Assembly: GCF_026151205.1 (NCBI RefSeq)
Contig: NC_087076.1
Span: 9,896,902 to 9,960,901, forward strand
Direction: 5' to 3'
DNA length: 64,000 bases
From: Bolinopsis microptera
Lineage: Eukaryota; Ctenophora; Tentaculata; Lobata; Bolinopsidae
Shown here: one piece after another, positions 37,592-48,943 of the stretch
Layout of the letters: every line of letters begins with the position of its first letter
Numbering within the stretch: position 1 is the first letter of the stretch
The notes under the pieces: model-generated
What the model was told of the DNA's origin: nothing
The model's input: only the letters and a program-made list of their open reading frames with translations
Database searches by the model: none
Made by a program: the position numbers and the translations under genes

Positions 37592-39308
37592 CTGGGTTGG
37601 CACACTTAGGACGGTATGATTGGTGAGAGAACAATATTCCCTTTTCGCAGGTGATCTCCTCACTCCCCAACACAGAGTAGCCTGACTCACAGGACACTGA
37701 GATCATGGTTCCGTATACGACATGGAAACTGGAGTCAGTGATGAGATAGTTTTCTGTCAACAATCTTGTGCACTGATCTGAGTGCCATAATGAAGGTTAA
37801 AGTTAAAAATAAAGTGACTGAAATTACTCATATTCTGGGATTGGGATTTCTATAATTGAAAGTAACAAGAAGTGTACTTATTATTCCTGTAAATTATCTA
37901 TAATGGTGCCTAAACATCTACATTCATTATGACTAATTAAAGAATTAACAAACCTATGGTGCAAGTAGGACGTTGCTCCATAGTGAAGACTACTCCCCTC
38001 TCACATGTGATAGTATTGTCCCCAGCCAAAGTGTGACCCGGCTTACAGGAAACTTCCACCACTGTTCCTACTACTACTATATAGGGGAAGGTGCTGGTCG
38101 TTGTCATGTCTGTTAGACGTTCACGTTAAAGTCTCAACAAAATCAGACATAACTTATTATTGGTCAACTGATTAACTAATTATTTTCCCTACTCTTGCCG
38201 AAGTTACCTGGGGACCCCAGGCTATTATGTTCATTAGAATAGAGATTAGGCGGAATGACAGGCTGAGCGCGGCCCAGTAAATTCAAACATATTATCGCCA
38301 GTTTCCTGGGATCTCACCTAAAACACAGTGAGGTGTATCCTTGTACTCCCAGTTGTTTCCCTTGATACAGGTTATGAGACTGCTACCAGACAGACTGTAT
38401 CCCTGGATACAGTCCAGCTCCACTCTTTTTCCGTGGTCCACTGGAAGTGGGATGTTTGTCTTCATGTCGAAGATTTCATCCGGCAATCCAGTGCACTTAT
38501 CAACGGAGCAGCTAGGGAAGTTTCTGGCTGAGCTGAACTTTGTGTCCTGGACACAGGTGATGGTTCTGTCTCCAGCTAAGGAGTACCCAGCCACACAGTT
38601 CACATCTACTATTGTCCGGTGTCCCCTTCTTCACAGGGAACTGGGAGCCGATGTAGAGGTTACTGTCTGGCGGTAATTCTGAGCATGATCATGAACAGCG
38701 GAGTTAATATTAGCTGACGTTGAAATACAATGTTAATAAGACAAATTCCAGCAAGCTTGTTTAAACGTGCTAAAAAAGTAAACCATTTGAAGCTGAGAGG
38801 ATCATCTCACGTACCTTAATCATTGCAGCGAGGTTTGTCCTGGAAGAGGAACACAGTGTCCTCGTCACAAGTGATCACAACGTTTCCCCTAAGGTGCCTA
38901 TCCTCTGAACACTGCACTGGTATTATGGTGCCGTAACTCACCGGGAACTGCTCGTCCGTCTGTAGGTGTGTAATCTCCGGGGGCAACCCCGTGCAGGTCT
39001 CTCATCAGATAATCATTTTAGTTTATTAGATGTTATTTTGTATCTTTTATATTTTGTATTTAGGTAACGTTTTTGTTTTTGTCATTATATTGATTGATGA
39101 ATCACAATATTTTCGACTAACGACTTACTTGCAATACAACCAGGATCGCGATGTGACTTGTAGATCCTACCCTTGATACAAGTGATGGTATCAGCTCCTG
39201 ATAGATAGTATCCAGTCTCACAGATCACTGTCACCACAACATCATACTGCACCGGAAACTCAGTTTCCGTTTCAAGGTTTGCTGTGTCCGGGAGAGACTC
39301 GCACCTGT
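37592..39308 (-). pseudogene. Multi-sushi (CCP) domain gene, apparently decaying
   Basis: Minus-strand exons: 39308-39129, 39000-~38815, ~38679-38318, 38109-37954 and 37777-37592. Sushi repeats show the pattern Cys...GY.L.G...ITC...C, for example CETGYYLSGADTITC and CIQGYSLSGSSLITC. Phase 1-1 exons are usual for this domain. Three defects are seen. Exon 2 runs into TAA at 38818-38816 just before its splice donor. Exon 3 has no acceptor AG in front of CSELPPDSN, and needs one base removed from a GGGG run near 38630 to stay in frame. The fourth exon lacks the first Cys of its domain. Signal peptide and start were not found. Sushi proteins are secreted or membrane-bound adhesion or complement-like molecules. 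An assembly with indel errors could mimic part of this decay. Confidence 0.7.
38207..38279 (+). repeat. Short CCCAGTA repeat copy in a sushi-gene intron
   Basis: ACCTGGGGACCCCAGGCTAT to GAGCGCGGCCCAGTA, the shortest copy of the family (a few bases lost after GTTCATTA). Confidence 0.8.
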
Positions 39309-40505
39309 CTATAATAATGAAACATTAATTTTCTTCGTTCTGTAAGAGAGGTTTGGGCTCCTTTGAAACCCCTATCAAGATTCTAAAAAAAGTGCGATGA
39401 GATTGGATTTTGACACTAAAAGTGCGATTTTCACGTGTCACGTGCAGTGGCGAAATGTACTCCCCACCCCCCCCCCCCCCCCCAGCCTGCAAGATTTCTT
39501 GCCCCACAAATTATTTTCTATTTAAAAAGATTTCGCGAGTCCCTTTGTAAGCGAAATTGTAAGTATGTCGCTTTATGTCGCTCGATGTTTATTTCTCAGA
39601 ATTGTAAGTATGTCACTGTTATTGGATCCATAAATAACGAAAAATTTACGTGCGTATTTTTATGAAGTATATAATGTTACATATTGTAAATGTGATAAGC
39701 CTCAAGTAGCGCCCCAGTTCAGAGCGCGATTCCTAAGCAGTTGACCCGGGTTCGAGTCTCGTCAGAGGTCATTCTTTTGGCAATTATTAATTATTTTACT
39801 AAAATTATCATCAGAGCACCTTGTAATATACGTTATCCGATAGATTATACTGTTCGTACTTCATCTAGAGAAGACTGGCATTTAAGGATTTGTCCGGGGA
39901 AGGCCTCGTTCACACTGGAACATGTCAAATTATTGTAAACGGAGTTATCTGGTAATGCTTGTTTTGTTTATGGCTAGAATTTAGAATGGAATCAATGTGA
40001 TGAGGATCCAGAGTTAATTACCTGCTAGGATTAATAAGTCAGTTCTCCAGTTGAAGAGACCCTTTCTCAAACTTTTAATGAAGAAATATTCACTATGCCT
40101 ATGACTGTAGCCAGGAATAGTACCTTGAGATTTAGACCGTTTAATGGTAACCATGGTAACTATAGTACTAACCACTGTGAATCTTGATCTTATAACAACT
40201 AGTATCCTTTAAGACTTAGACAGTACAGTGAATAAACACGCTGAAAAGCGATGAAAATGCAAGCGCGCGACCGAATATGTAGTGCTGAAAGAGGGTGCCG
40301 AAATCTCGCAGAGAATCTCACGATATTGTGAGCCTAGCTATGAGATTTAAACGAAACTCGCAAAATCTTGCGCGCGTTACGTCGAAGTTTTCACGCTATA
40401 AACAAGTGATAAAATACACGTTAAGAGTATAAAATACATGTTAAGTTCCTAATTCCCTCAACGTTTAAGTTAAACTTTTTCTGTTTCCTCATTTATTTAC
40501 AAATT
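39309..40505. other. No gene; C-homopolymer and tRNA-like SINE relic
   Basis: A C run of about 15 lies at 39468-39483. Near 39700-39770 a B-box-like GGGTTCGAGTCTC preceded by a tRNA-like stretch suggests a decayed SINE. Nothing else was recognised. Confidence 0.4.
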
Positions 40506-40985
40506 TTGTGCGATGAGTCAGGCTCGCAATCTCGCATAAATCTTGAGCTGGGCTTTGAAAGAAGATTCTTTGACAACAGGGTCACCCATCCTAATTGCGA
40601 CTCAAATAAGTTTAAGCCACTAGATAAAATTTACAGTGCACATGAGAAAGAGAAGAAAGATCTCTTTCTTGAGGAGAGAGTACTTCAGTCAGAGAAAGGG
40701 TCCTTTGTCCCATTAGTCATTACAACATCTGGAGGTATAATATAAATACCACTCTCCACTGTGTTTGTAGATTGTATCTCTGAGATGTCAGATGAAAGCT
40801 GACCACAAAAAAAAAAGCTAACAGCCAGGTCAAAAATCACATCAGAACACTATTAAGGTTTGATTTGCTATGAAGCACACTCAAAGCACTCAGGGGAATC
40901 AGAGGAAGACAAACAGCCCAGCATCTTGGAATGAATGACGTATTTTTCAATCTCATCCCTCAGAAGACGAGCTATGAGGTCTCCT
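40506..40985 (+). pseudogene. Retroelement polymerase C-terminal relic
   Basis: The frame includes GFERRFFDNRVTHPN, KIYSAHEKEKKDLFLEERVL and EKGSFVPLVITTSGG, the C-terminal region of reverse-transcriptase polyproteins often seen in invertebrate genomes. After a stop at about 40743 the homology resumes as IRTLLRFDLL and LRGIRGRQTAQHLG with stops in between. It is a degraded fragment without RT catalytic motifs. Confidence 0.6.
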
Positions 40986-41556
40986 AAATTTGTTTATGTA
41001 AATTTTTAAGATAATTTATTGTACAGCTTTTATATTGTGTAACATTTTACAAAGAAAATGTTCCCAGGAGGGACTCCCAACCCACTGCTTTGACGGGTAG
41101 TTGATGCACCTTTCACAAGCAAGAGGCACTTTGGTCTACTTGCTGTGAGGTGTCTCAGCTACATGGGTTGGGGGTCCCCCGTTTTAAAAAAGAAAAGAAA
41201 AAAAAGCAATGCGATAGCTTGATTAAAGATTTACTGCTCGGGCTGCTACAATTATTGATATACAATTATCCTTGCATCTAAACTGTCAGTAATGACAAAA
41301 TTCTTCCTAATGATTTCGGTTTCAACGGTTAAGCTTTGTGTACAATTAATGGTCAAACCTTAATCCTACCTTTACCAACATCCTAACCTAAACCCTAACC
41401 CTAACTATACTCCTTACCCTTACCCTAACTCTAATCCTAACTCTTAAGTTTAAACCAGTGCTGGGAGAAAAGGAAATCAAGGGAACCTGGTAAAGGGAAG
41501 CTCGGTAATTTGTGGTTTGATCATAACTTAAAAACAAATTTCAAGGTGTATGATGA

Positions 41557-44500
41557 ATGAAAGGGATCAGTAATGTAAAGCAATTTTGTGGCCATCCCAA
41601 TGGGTGCTCATTTGCTAAATTTTCCACTGCTGGATCATCTTTTATTTTGATTGGAAGTGATGATGAGTCTTCAAAGCTGTTATCCATTGACCATGAGGTA
41701 AGTCTTAGCTTGCATCTTCATCTGGTTTAGAATGTAATTTTTCCACATCAGAGGCACATATTAGGTGCGGTAAAAAAATCGAAATTATGCGGTACCGCAC
41801 CCGACTATAAAGGTTAAATGTGCGGTAAGGTGCGGTAAATTTTTACCAATTATGCGGCAAATGTGCGGCGATTTTTTTCGAAATTTGTGCGGGAATTGTG
41901 CGGTTTTCTTTTGCATTTTCTCAAGGACTTTGGAAATTCTAAACGTATAACCGCCGCTCTTATCAAAAATAGGTCTGTTTATGTGTTACTGAGGGTGTAG
42001 TTTTTTACTAAGACCATGATTGAACCTAATATTGAGATTCAGTTATCTGAGAACAGTGACTTGATCTGGTAGAGATCAGGAGACAGTTATTTGAAGACGC
42101 CTCTTGATAGAGTTGATCAGATCCCATGCAGGTATCTTCTGTTTCTTGTGTGGTGAGCTTGATGATGGGTCACTGTCTGTTATAGCTGTTCGTTTCTTTA
42201 GGAAACGGTCCATGACGTTGTGATGTGATATAGAGTAATCAGATGATGTGGTGAAGTTACGAATGATAACTGATACACTATAATCGAAGTACGGTAACGA
42301 CGAGGGTTCCATAACGGCCTGGATCACGGTCCCGAAAGGGCCTGGGTAACGGTCCCGAAAGGGCCTGGGTCACGGTCCCGAAAAGGCCTGGGTCACGTGG
42401 TAACCAGGTCACGTGGCCTAGGCATGAGTTCCAAAAGGGCCTGGGTCACGGTCCCGAAAGGGCCTGGGTCAGGGTCCCGAAAGGGCCTGGGTCAGGGTCC
42501 CGAAAGGGCCTGGGTCAGGGTCCCGAAAGGGCCTGGGGCAGGGTCCCAAAAGGGCCTGGGTCACGTGGCCTAGGTATGAGTTCCAAAAGGGCCTGGGTCA
42601 CGGTCCCGAAAGGGCCTGGGTCAGGGTCCCGAAAGGGCCTGGGTCAGGGTCCCGAAAGGGCCTGGGTCAGGGTCCCGAAAGGGCCTGGGTCAGGGTCCCG
42701 AAAGGGCCTGAGTCACGGTCATAAAAGAGCCCGACTTTTAAAATATTTTGGTTTTTACACTCGAAAATCTTAACGCGAAAATTTCAAAATTATCCGAAAT
42801 TACGCGGAAAATTCTACATTATGCAGAAATATGCAGAAAATTACAAAATGTGCGGAAATGTGCGGAAAACAATAAATTATGCGGAAATGTGCGGAAAACG
42901 GTAAATTGCACGCGATCCCGCACCCATCGCACCTAATATGTGCCTCTGTTCCACATTTCATCATTTTCTTTAAGAAATTTCTAAATTGACTTCAACCTAC
43001 CTTAATCATAGTCTCTCTATAAAATATCACATCAACCACTGATCAGCCTCATTTTTTCAGGAATTGAAAGAGGCATGCAGTTTTCACGATCACAGGGGTT
43101 ACATCAATCATGGCGATTTCAGTTATGATGGAAAAAAGTTTGCCACATGCTCCAATGACAAAACTGCAATAGTGTACTCTCTTGAAACTGGTAAGGTATG
43201 TTGGAAGTTTTAGTAAAATGTGAGTATTGCTGCTTCATCCCGCTAACGTGGTTGAGCTTATATTATTTAAAATGAAAATATATGCAATACTTGTTGATCA
43301 AAGACATCGAAAATTAAATGATCCTATTTTTAAATTTTATATGTACGATAATTATTGATTTTAAACATACTGTAAATACAGTTTTTGTTTAACTATTAGT
43401 ATTACTAAGTTTTTGTTTTATTAATTTTCTTTACAAACCAATAAATACTATCTATTATTGTACATTATAATATTATATGCAACTTAGGCCTTGCAGAATA
43501 ATGAGAATTATAAAAATCATCATCATTCTAAATTTCAATGATTCAGGCAGTCAGCCAGATCACACATCACAACTTTGGAGTGAGCTGGTGCACCTTCTCG
43601 CCAGACAGTGCAGTTTTGTGCACATGCAGCTGGGATAATAGCATTGCTCTTTCTTGTGCTGAAACTGGACGATTTGTTGGAAATTTACTGGGCCACAGAA
43701 ACCCTGTCACTTCAGCTGATTTCAGCATCTCTGGCCAGTTGGTTTGTCATATTATGAATCTTGATAATATCAATTGTTACGACAACATGACAACTCTCTC
43801 GTTTTATCATTACAATTTGATAGCAGGCCACATAGTTACATACATTTCCTGACTGAAATGAATGTATCATTCACCTATCATATAGGCTACCTCCTCGTGG
43901 GATAAGATGATACGAATCTGGGACATCAGCAAAGGAGTGTCATGTCCTATGTCGGGACACATAGATGTAGTGTGGGGTGTAGCTTACAGTCCCACTAACG
44001 CACACGTCTTAGCCTCCGTCAGTAGGGACAGTACCACTTCCATTTGGGACACTAGAATGGGAGGTTAGTCAATAGTCACGTTAGTTTGTCACGTAGTTGT
44101 TTTAACTGTATTATTTTGTGTGGAGCTGATAGTGTTTTGATGTTGTTTATGCTTTAAACTGAGATAGATGTTGGTGTGGATCATAAGTTCAGGATAAAAT
44201 GTAGTATTGCTTCTAAAATCTCAACATTATGTTCAGGAAGGGTTGCGACACTGTCGGACGGATCTGTTAAAATGAACTGTGTCACTTTCTCCCCCAATGG
44301 AGAGTATCTGGTATCTGCTGGTTCCAGATCTAATATTACTCTCAGACACCCCTCAAATCTAGTGGGTCTAATAGAACGTTCAGTTATTGTACTCTATACG
44401 TCTTGTTCAATTATATTGCTTCCTATTTATATCATGTGTATATTTTTGTTCATAAATTAAAATTTTAGGGTCAACAACTCACACACACCAGTGGACACAG

Positions 44501-44687
44501 AGGGCGAATAAACAGCGTTTCTTTTTCTCCCTGCAGCAGGTTCTTAGCCACTGCGGGAGAAGATGGTCTGGTAAACATATGGGACACAACAAACCCAGTC
44601 AAAGACGATGTGGATGATCTCTCAAACATGCTAAACTACTCCGATATGATGGGAAAGAACGCAGGCAGTGCAGCTATGGGATTGTGA
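41557..44687 (+). CDS. WD40-repeat protein, about 330 aa, six exons
   Basis: Exons 41557-41697, 43061-43195, 43547-43741, 43886-44063, 44237-44361 and 44469-44687, all with GT/AG borders and compatible phases (0,0,0,1,0). ATG 41557 opens MKGISNVKQFCGHPNG. WD repeats are seen as GH...F...S...D..I..WD patterns, e.g. SWDKMIRIWDISKG, SGHIDVVWGVAYSPT and TAGEDGLVNIWDTTNP. About seven blades are expected, enough for one propeller. A short acidic tail (DDVDDLSNMLNYSDMM) ends the protein. No other domain is present, so it is probably a scaffold. I cannot assign an orthologue. A degenerate CCCTAA stretch lies just upstream (41391-41445), and a hAT-like MITE fills most of intron 1. Confidence 0.9.
41749..42948. 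mobile_element. hAT-like MITE, 1,200 bp, TSD TTCCACAT, in WD40 intron 1
   Basis: The termini start CAGAGGCACATATTAGGTGC and are mirrored at 42928-42948. TTCCACAT is duplicated at 41741-41748 and 42949-42956. The CAG start and 8-bp TSD indicate hAT. Subterminal GTGCGGTAA (left) and GCGGAAATGTGCGGAAA (right) repeats probably bind transposase. A 23-bp minisatellite forms the centre. Confidence 0.93.
42320..42718 (+). repeat. 23-bp minisatellite in the hAT-like MITE
   Basis: About fifteen units of GGGCCTGGGTCACGGTCCCG plus AAA, with two interspersed GTGGCCTAGG(C/T)ATGAGTTCC segments that mark higher-order duplication. Confidence 0.93.
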
Positions 44688-45367
44688 GACTTGTGGAGTA
44701 TTATGTAATTGTTAATATGACGGTATAATATGGGATAATCAGTGGAATTCAGGTTGAACTTTTAGAATTTAGATGCTAGTATATTTAGTATTTACTGCTA
44801 TAAGTTTTATCAAGGGTACGTTGATTTTAAGAATGACATTATCGACAATTATTATCATTATTATATAATAGTATTATGCATTCAATTTACATTGTTTACA
44901 GTATCTTATTTTTATGATATTTTTTGTATTCTTAATATTAAAACAAAGATGGTTAACCTTAATTTTTGTTTATATCGTGTTATTATGTATCACTAAGTTA
45001 TAGTGTTGTTTTGGACGATCAAATAAGATTAATAATAGCCATAGTTTAAAAATAATATGATATTATGAAGCTGTTTTATGTAACGAACTGGGTCTGTCAT
45101 TTCGACTTGAAGTTTATGAAATTCGATAACAATTTTACTATATTATTTGGATGTGACTTTATATCTTATAGTTATATTTTATGAATTTCTATTTTATTGA
45201 GTGGTGGATCGTGTATTACTTTATACCATTACTGAAGTAAAGCCATGATACTTTCACAACATGATTATACATTCTTCAAAAATAATGATCACAATATCCG
45301 AAATATTATGAAAACTGAAATGTTGTTAATCCTGGGTTGCCATGTATTTAACCAATATCTCTCCAGG
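44688..45367. other. Intergenic, AT-rich
   Basis: 3' region of the WD40 gene and 5' region of ZPR1. No further gene was seen. TCTCTCCAG directly before the ZPR1 ATG could be a splice acceptor for a noncoding first exon. Confidence 0.5.
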
Positions 45368-46699
45368 ATGGATCCCATTGTTGTAGACCTGACACCAGAG
45401 AACCCAGTGTTCGAAATGCCAAGCGCATGTATGTCCTGTTTCAGTGAAGGTATGACCCGTCTCATGCTCACTAAAATACCATACTTCAAAGAGATCATCA
45501 TAAGTTCGTTCTCTTGTGAGCATTGTCACAATTTTAACAGTTCAGTCCAGCCGGCGTCTTCTCTTGCAGAAAAAGGAGTCAAGTACACTCTCACTGTTAC
45601 AAATATAAAGGAACTAAACAGACAGGTCATAAAGTCAGAGTTTGCTACCATCACCGTACCGGAGATAGACCTGGAGATCCCACGAGAAGCACAGAAGGGG
45701 TCGTCCAGTACGGTAGAGGGTTTCTTGACCAAGACCAGGGATGGACTTTTAGACAAGCAACCAGAACGGAAGGAAATTTGCCCTGAATTAGCCGAACAAA
45801 TCGACAAGTTTTGTAGTCGTTTAGACGATCTGCTGCTTGTTGAAAAACAATTTACTTTCATTCTCGAGGATCCGACCGGGAACAGTTTTATCGAGAACCC
45901 TAACGCTCCAAAACCAGATCCTCATCTAAAAATGGAGCATTACATTCGCTCAAAAGACGATGAGGATGTACTTGGGATCACAGAAATGAAGGAAAATGCC
46001 CAGGAGGAAAACGAAGAGGAAAACGAAGAGGAAAAATCACAAGTAGTGCAAAATGAAGAATCTGAAGTTATCACATTCGAGGCCATGTGTAATGCCTGTG
46101 GAAAAGAAGCAGTTTGCAACATGAAGGAAGTCCAGATACCATTTTTCAAGAAGATTCTTCTAATGGCTAACGTTTGTGACCACTGTGGTTACAGAGATTC
46201 AGAAGTAAAGAGTGCAGGTGGAATCTCTGAAAAGGGGCAGAGAATAACTTTAAAGATGACAGACTCAGACATGGATCTAGATCGGGACATCCTTAAATCA
46301 GAAACTGCCACTGTCAACATTCCGGAGCTAGAGGTTGAGTTAACGTGTGGTTCGTTGGGCGGCAGGTTCACTACAATTGAGGGTTTACTCCACCAAATTA
46401 AAGACCAACTAGAGTCCATTAATCCATTTTCTTTTGGAGACAGCAAAACTCCAAGTGACAAAAAATCTGGTGGCGCGATGTCCAGTGTTATCCAAGGAAT
46501 CCAGGATATCATCGACCACAAAATACTTGTTGAGCTGATCGTTAAGGATCCAGCTGGAAACAGCTACATTCAAAACGTTTATGCACCGGATGAAGACCCC
46601 AATTTGACGGTGGAGGAGTTTGAAAGAACAGCAGAAGATAATGATGATCTCGGGATATCGGATATGAAGACAGAGGGATATGAGGACGATACGAGCTGA
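45368..46699 (+). CDS. ZPR1: Zinc finger protein ZPR1
   Basis: A single-exon ORF of 443 residues from ATG 45368. The frame stays open 41 codons upstream, but that part has no homology, and MDPIVVDL fits the family start. It has two C4 zinc fingers, each followed by an alpha/beta A-B domain: C21-x2-C24-x25-C50-x2-C53 (CMSC...CEHC), and near residues 240-270 CNAC...CDHC. The typical PYFKEIIISSFSCEHC, DPTGNSFIENPNAP, DPAGNSYIQNVYAP and C-terminal DMKTEGYE are all present. ZPR1 binds eEF1A (as its folding chaperone) and SMN and moves to the nucleus in growing cells. Length is close to the human protein (459). An acidic Glu-rich linker separates the halves. The absence of introns is unusual for an animal ZPR1 and could indicate an old retrocopy. 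Confidence 0.97.
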   Translation: MDPIVVDLTPENPVFEMPSACMSCFSEGMTRLMLTKIPYFKEIIISSFSCEHCHNFNSSVQPASSLAEKGVKYTLTVTNIKELNRQVIKSEFATITVPEIDLEIPREAQKGSSSTVEGFLTKTRDGLLDKQPERKEICPELAEQIDKFCSRLDDLLLVEKQFTFILEDPTGNSFIENPNAPKPDPHLKMEHYIRSKDDEDVLGITEMKENAQEENEEENEEEKSQVVQNEESEVITFEAMCNACGKEAVCNMKEVQIPFFKKILLMANVCDHCGYRDSEVKSAGGISEKGQRITLKMTDSDMDLDRDILKSETATVNIPELEVELTCGSLGGRFTTIEGLLHQIKDQLESINPFSFGDSKTPSDKKSGGAMSSVIQGIQDIIDHKILVELIVKDPAGNSYIQNVYAPDEDPNLTVEEFERTAEDNDDLGISDMKTEGYEDDTS

Positions 46700-47004
46700 C
46701 AGGGTGTTTCCTTTTTTAAAGTTTTTAGGTATTTGTTGGATTCACGATGCTTTCACCGTATATTTTGGATACAAAATAACCTGTTTGCTAAAAAATTAAC
46801 GTAATTTTTGAAGATATTTGTCTTTTTTTTAATCGTTAATTGGTTTGGTTTCTTTTAAAAGTTAATTGATTGTCAAGGCAGAGCTTCGTCATCGCTACTG
46901 AATCTTACTGTGTCCTTTTATCAACATAAATTTGATGCAGGTTTCTGTGCTAAATTTTGATGTATTACCGTACTGTGTCTACTAAATCTAGGATACCTGC
47001 CGTA

Positions 47005-47010
47005 AATAAA
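47005..47010 (+). promoter_or_regulatory. Poly(A) signal AATAAA, probably ZPR1
   Basis: Canonical hexamer about 305 bases after the ZPR1 stop. Confidence 0.55.
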
Positions 47011-48193
47011 GACACCTCTCACAAAGTTTAGCTGTTCAAAGCTCTCAACTTTTATACGTGTCGTATAAAGTGCTGATTTGGAAATACTTGGTACTTTTTT
47101 GTATGCGAAATAAATAGAAATAAAACAGTAGTGATATTAGAAATTAAGAAATCACGACAGTACTGATTTTGAAATTCCTCGAACAAAGCTCCGTTTTAAC
47201 AATACAAGTAGCTTTCTAGTATGTATTGAATGTATAATATCATAGTTACTGTAAAACAAAACTCAATATCCATTTCAATCAACATTTTTTAGATGATATA
47301 TATAATAATAGATGTAAACGTATTAGTAACTGTTAGGGTTCAATCATAGCCTTAAAACTCTTCAATCAGCATAAAAACAAATACTATCTATATCTCACAG
47401 CAGGAAGTTCTTTCAGTTTTAAAAGTCATTATTAAGTAAAAACTAACTAAAAGATTAACTATTCTTTCCGTACTTCATGACATATGAAATGAGATGAAAT
47501 GAAATAATGTACTTGCATACCGCCCATATGATAAGTAACTTACACAAGTGTCAGGTACTAACCACGTTGATATATTACACAATAAAAATAAAGATACACC
47601 ACCAAAAAGGATCGATGCACATGCAGTGGGCCATCGGTAACAGGAGAGATATGCCTCCCCCTAGAGATCCTTGACAAATTTCTATCTTCAAGCCTAAGTG
47701 ATTCTAGTTCTCTTGGCCTATCAGCACGTTAATTTGGTCCACGTCATCGGGCTCGGATAGCATGCTCTGTCAGTCCAGTTAGGCCAAGCGACCTAAATTG
47801 GCTGTTGGCCTAAAATCTGTTCTAAATTAGGATTAGGCCATCCGACCGTTTTTAAAAGTATACCTTGGTAAGCCACTAGTCCAGTACCAAGCGTCTAGTT
47901 AGGCCACCAGACTGGGTACCAGTGGTATAACTCAGTACTCTCTGAATTCTCTAGTGAAGCGAATCCAGGTTGAAACTTATCCCTTCAAGCCCACCACCGT
48001 CTCGACACAAAGGGACAGAACCTTGGCCATATGTCTGAAACATACCGGAGCAGGAGACGGATCCCCACCACTTTTCAAGCAAGTCACCAAGAGAATACAC
48101 TGACTTACCCGAGGATCTACAAAACTCCCTATCACCAACGACTCAAGGATCCAGAGAAAGAGAAATAATAAGAACAAAAAACAACAGCACTAA
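47011..48193. other. Intergenic, nothing recognised
   Basis: Around 47740-47930 several short AGGCCAACCGAC-like repeats occur, but I cannot name them. There is no convincing coding sequence. Confidence 0.4.
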
Positions 48194-48800
48194 TCAAATA
48201 CGGTCATATAAATAATGTTCGAAACTGTCTACATTTATACGTAGTGATCGTATCTCCCAAGGAAGTGAATTCCATGCAGTTGGTGTGTAGTTTGTAAAAC
48301 GCCGTCTATCAATCTTGTTCTTCGTCATTTTTGGGGATCTTTAACCTGTAGCAATCTCCTATCTTCGATCTTGTATTTTTCAGTGGTTTTTCAATCTGTA
48401 CAAGTTTTGTTATGTAGTCAGGTGAAATTCCATGTACAGCTTTATAAGTAAGGAGGCAGACTTTAAAGAAAATCAGTCAAGAGGAAGGATATGCGCTCTA
48501 TTGTAGTAGGGAAGTAGGTCTTCTGATCGGTCTTTGATATTGTAGATGAACCGAATGGCACCATTAAGGGTTGAATGTTGATTTTAGCTTGTTTAGTCGT
48601 GTCTTTGGTAGGTTCATGTGAAAAAATTACAGTAGTCAAGCTTCGATATTACAAAAATTACATTAGTCAGGCTTCGATATTACAAACTGTGTTACCATCA
48701 TTAGTTTCACTCCTTCATCCAGATAGCGCCCAATCGTCCTTAGATTCATCATTGTCCAGCTGCATTTCTGTTTGACACTATTAATTTGCCTTTCCATGGT
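48194..48800 (-). pseudogene. Non-LTR reverse transcriptase C-terminal relic
   Basis: Minus-strand translation gives scattered but clear pieces of a LINE polymerase C-terminus: LPYYNRAHILPLD, CLLTYKAVHGISPDYITKL and, after a frameshift, TPTAWNSLPWEIRSL with HYLYDRI before a stop at 48194. Stops and shifts show it is dead. A duplicated CAAGCTTCGATATTACAAA-like segment occurs at 48635-48690. It lies just downstream of the receptor gene on the same strand. Confidence 0.75.
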
Positions 48801-48943
48801 AAGAGACCATAATATTTAAAGAGTTCATTACTGAGGTAGCCTTGAACTGTACAGCATTAAAAAAGAAATTAGCCCTAAAAGGCTGGAAGGTATCAAGTAC
48901 TGCTGGTCCAACCGTTAGACCATCAAGATGTCACATCGTGGGC

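Noticed and set aside
42576-42773. Frame with PKGPGSGSRKGLGQG repeats
   Set aside because: Translation of the 23-bp minisatellite in the MITE.
45289-46521. Minus-strand frames opposite ZPR1
   Set aside because: Shadows of the real coding strand.
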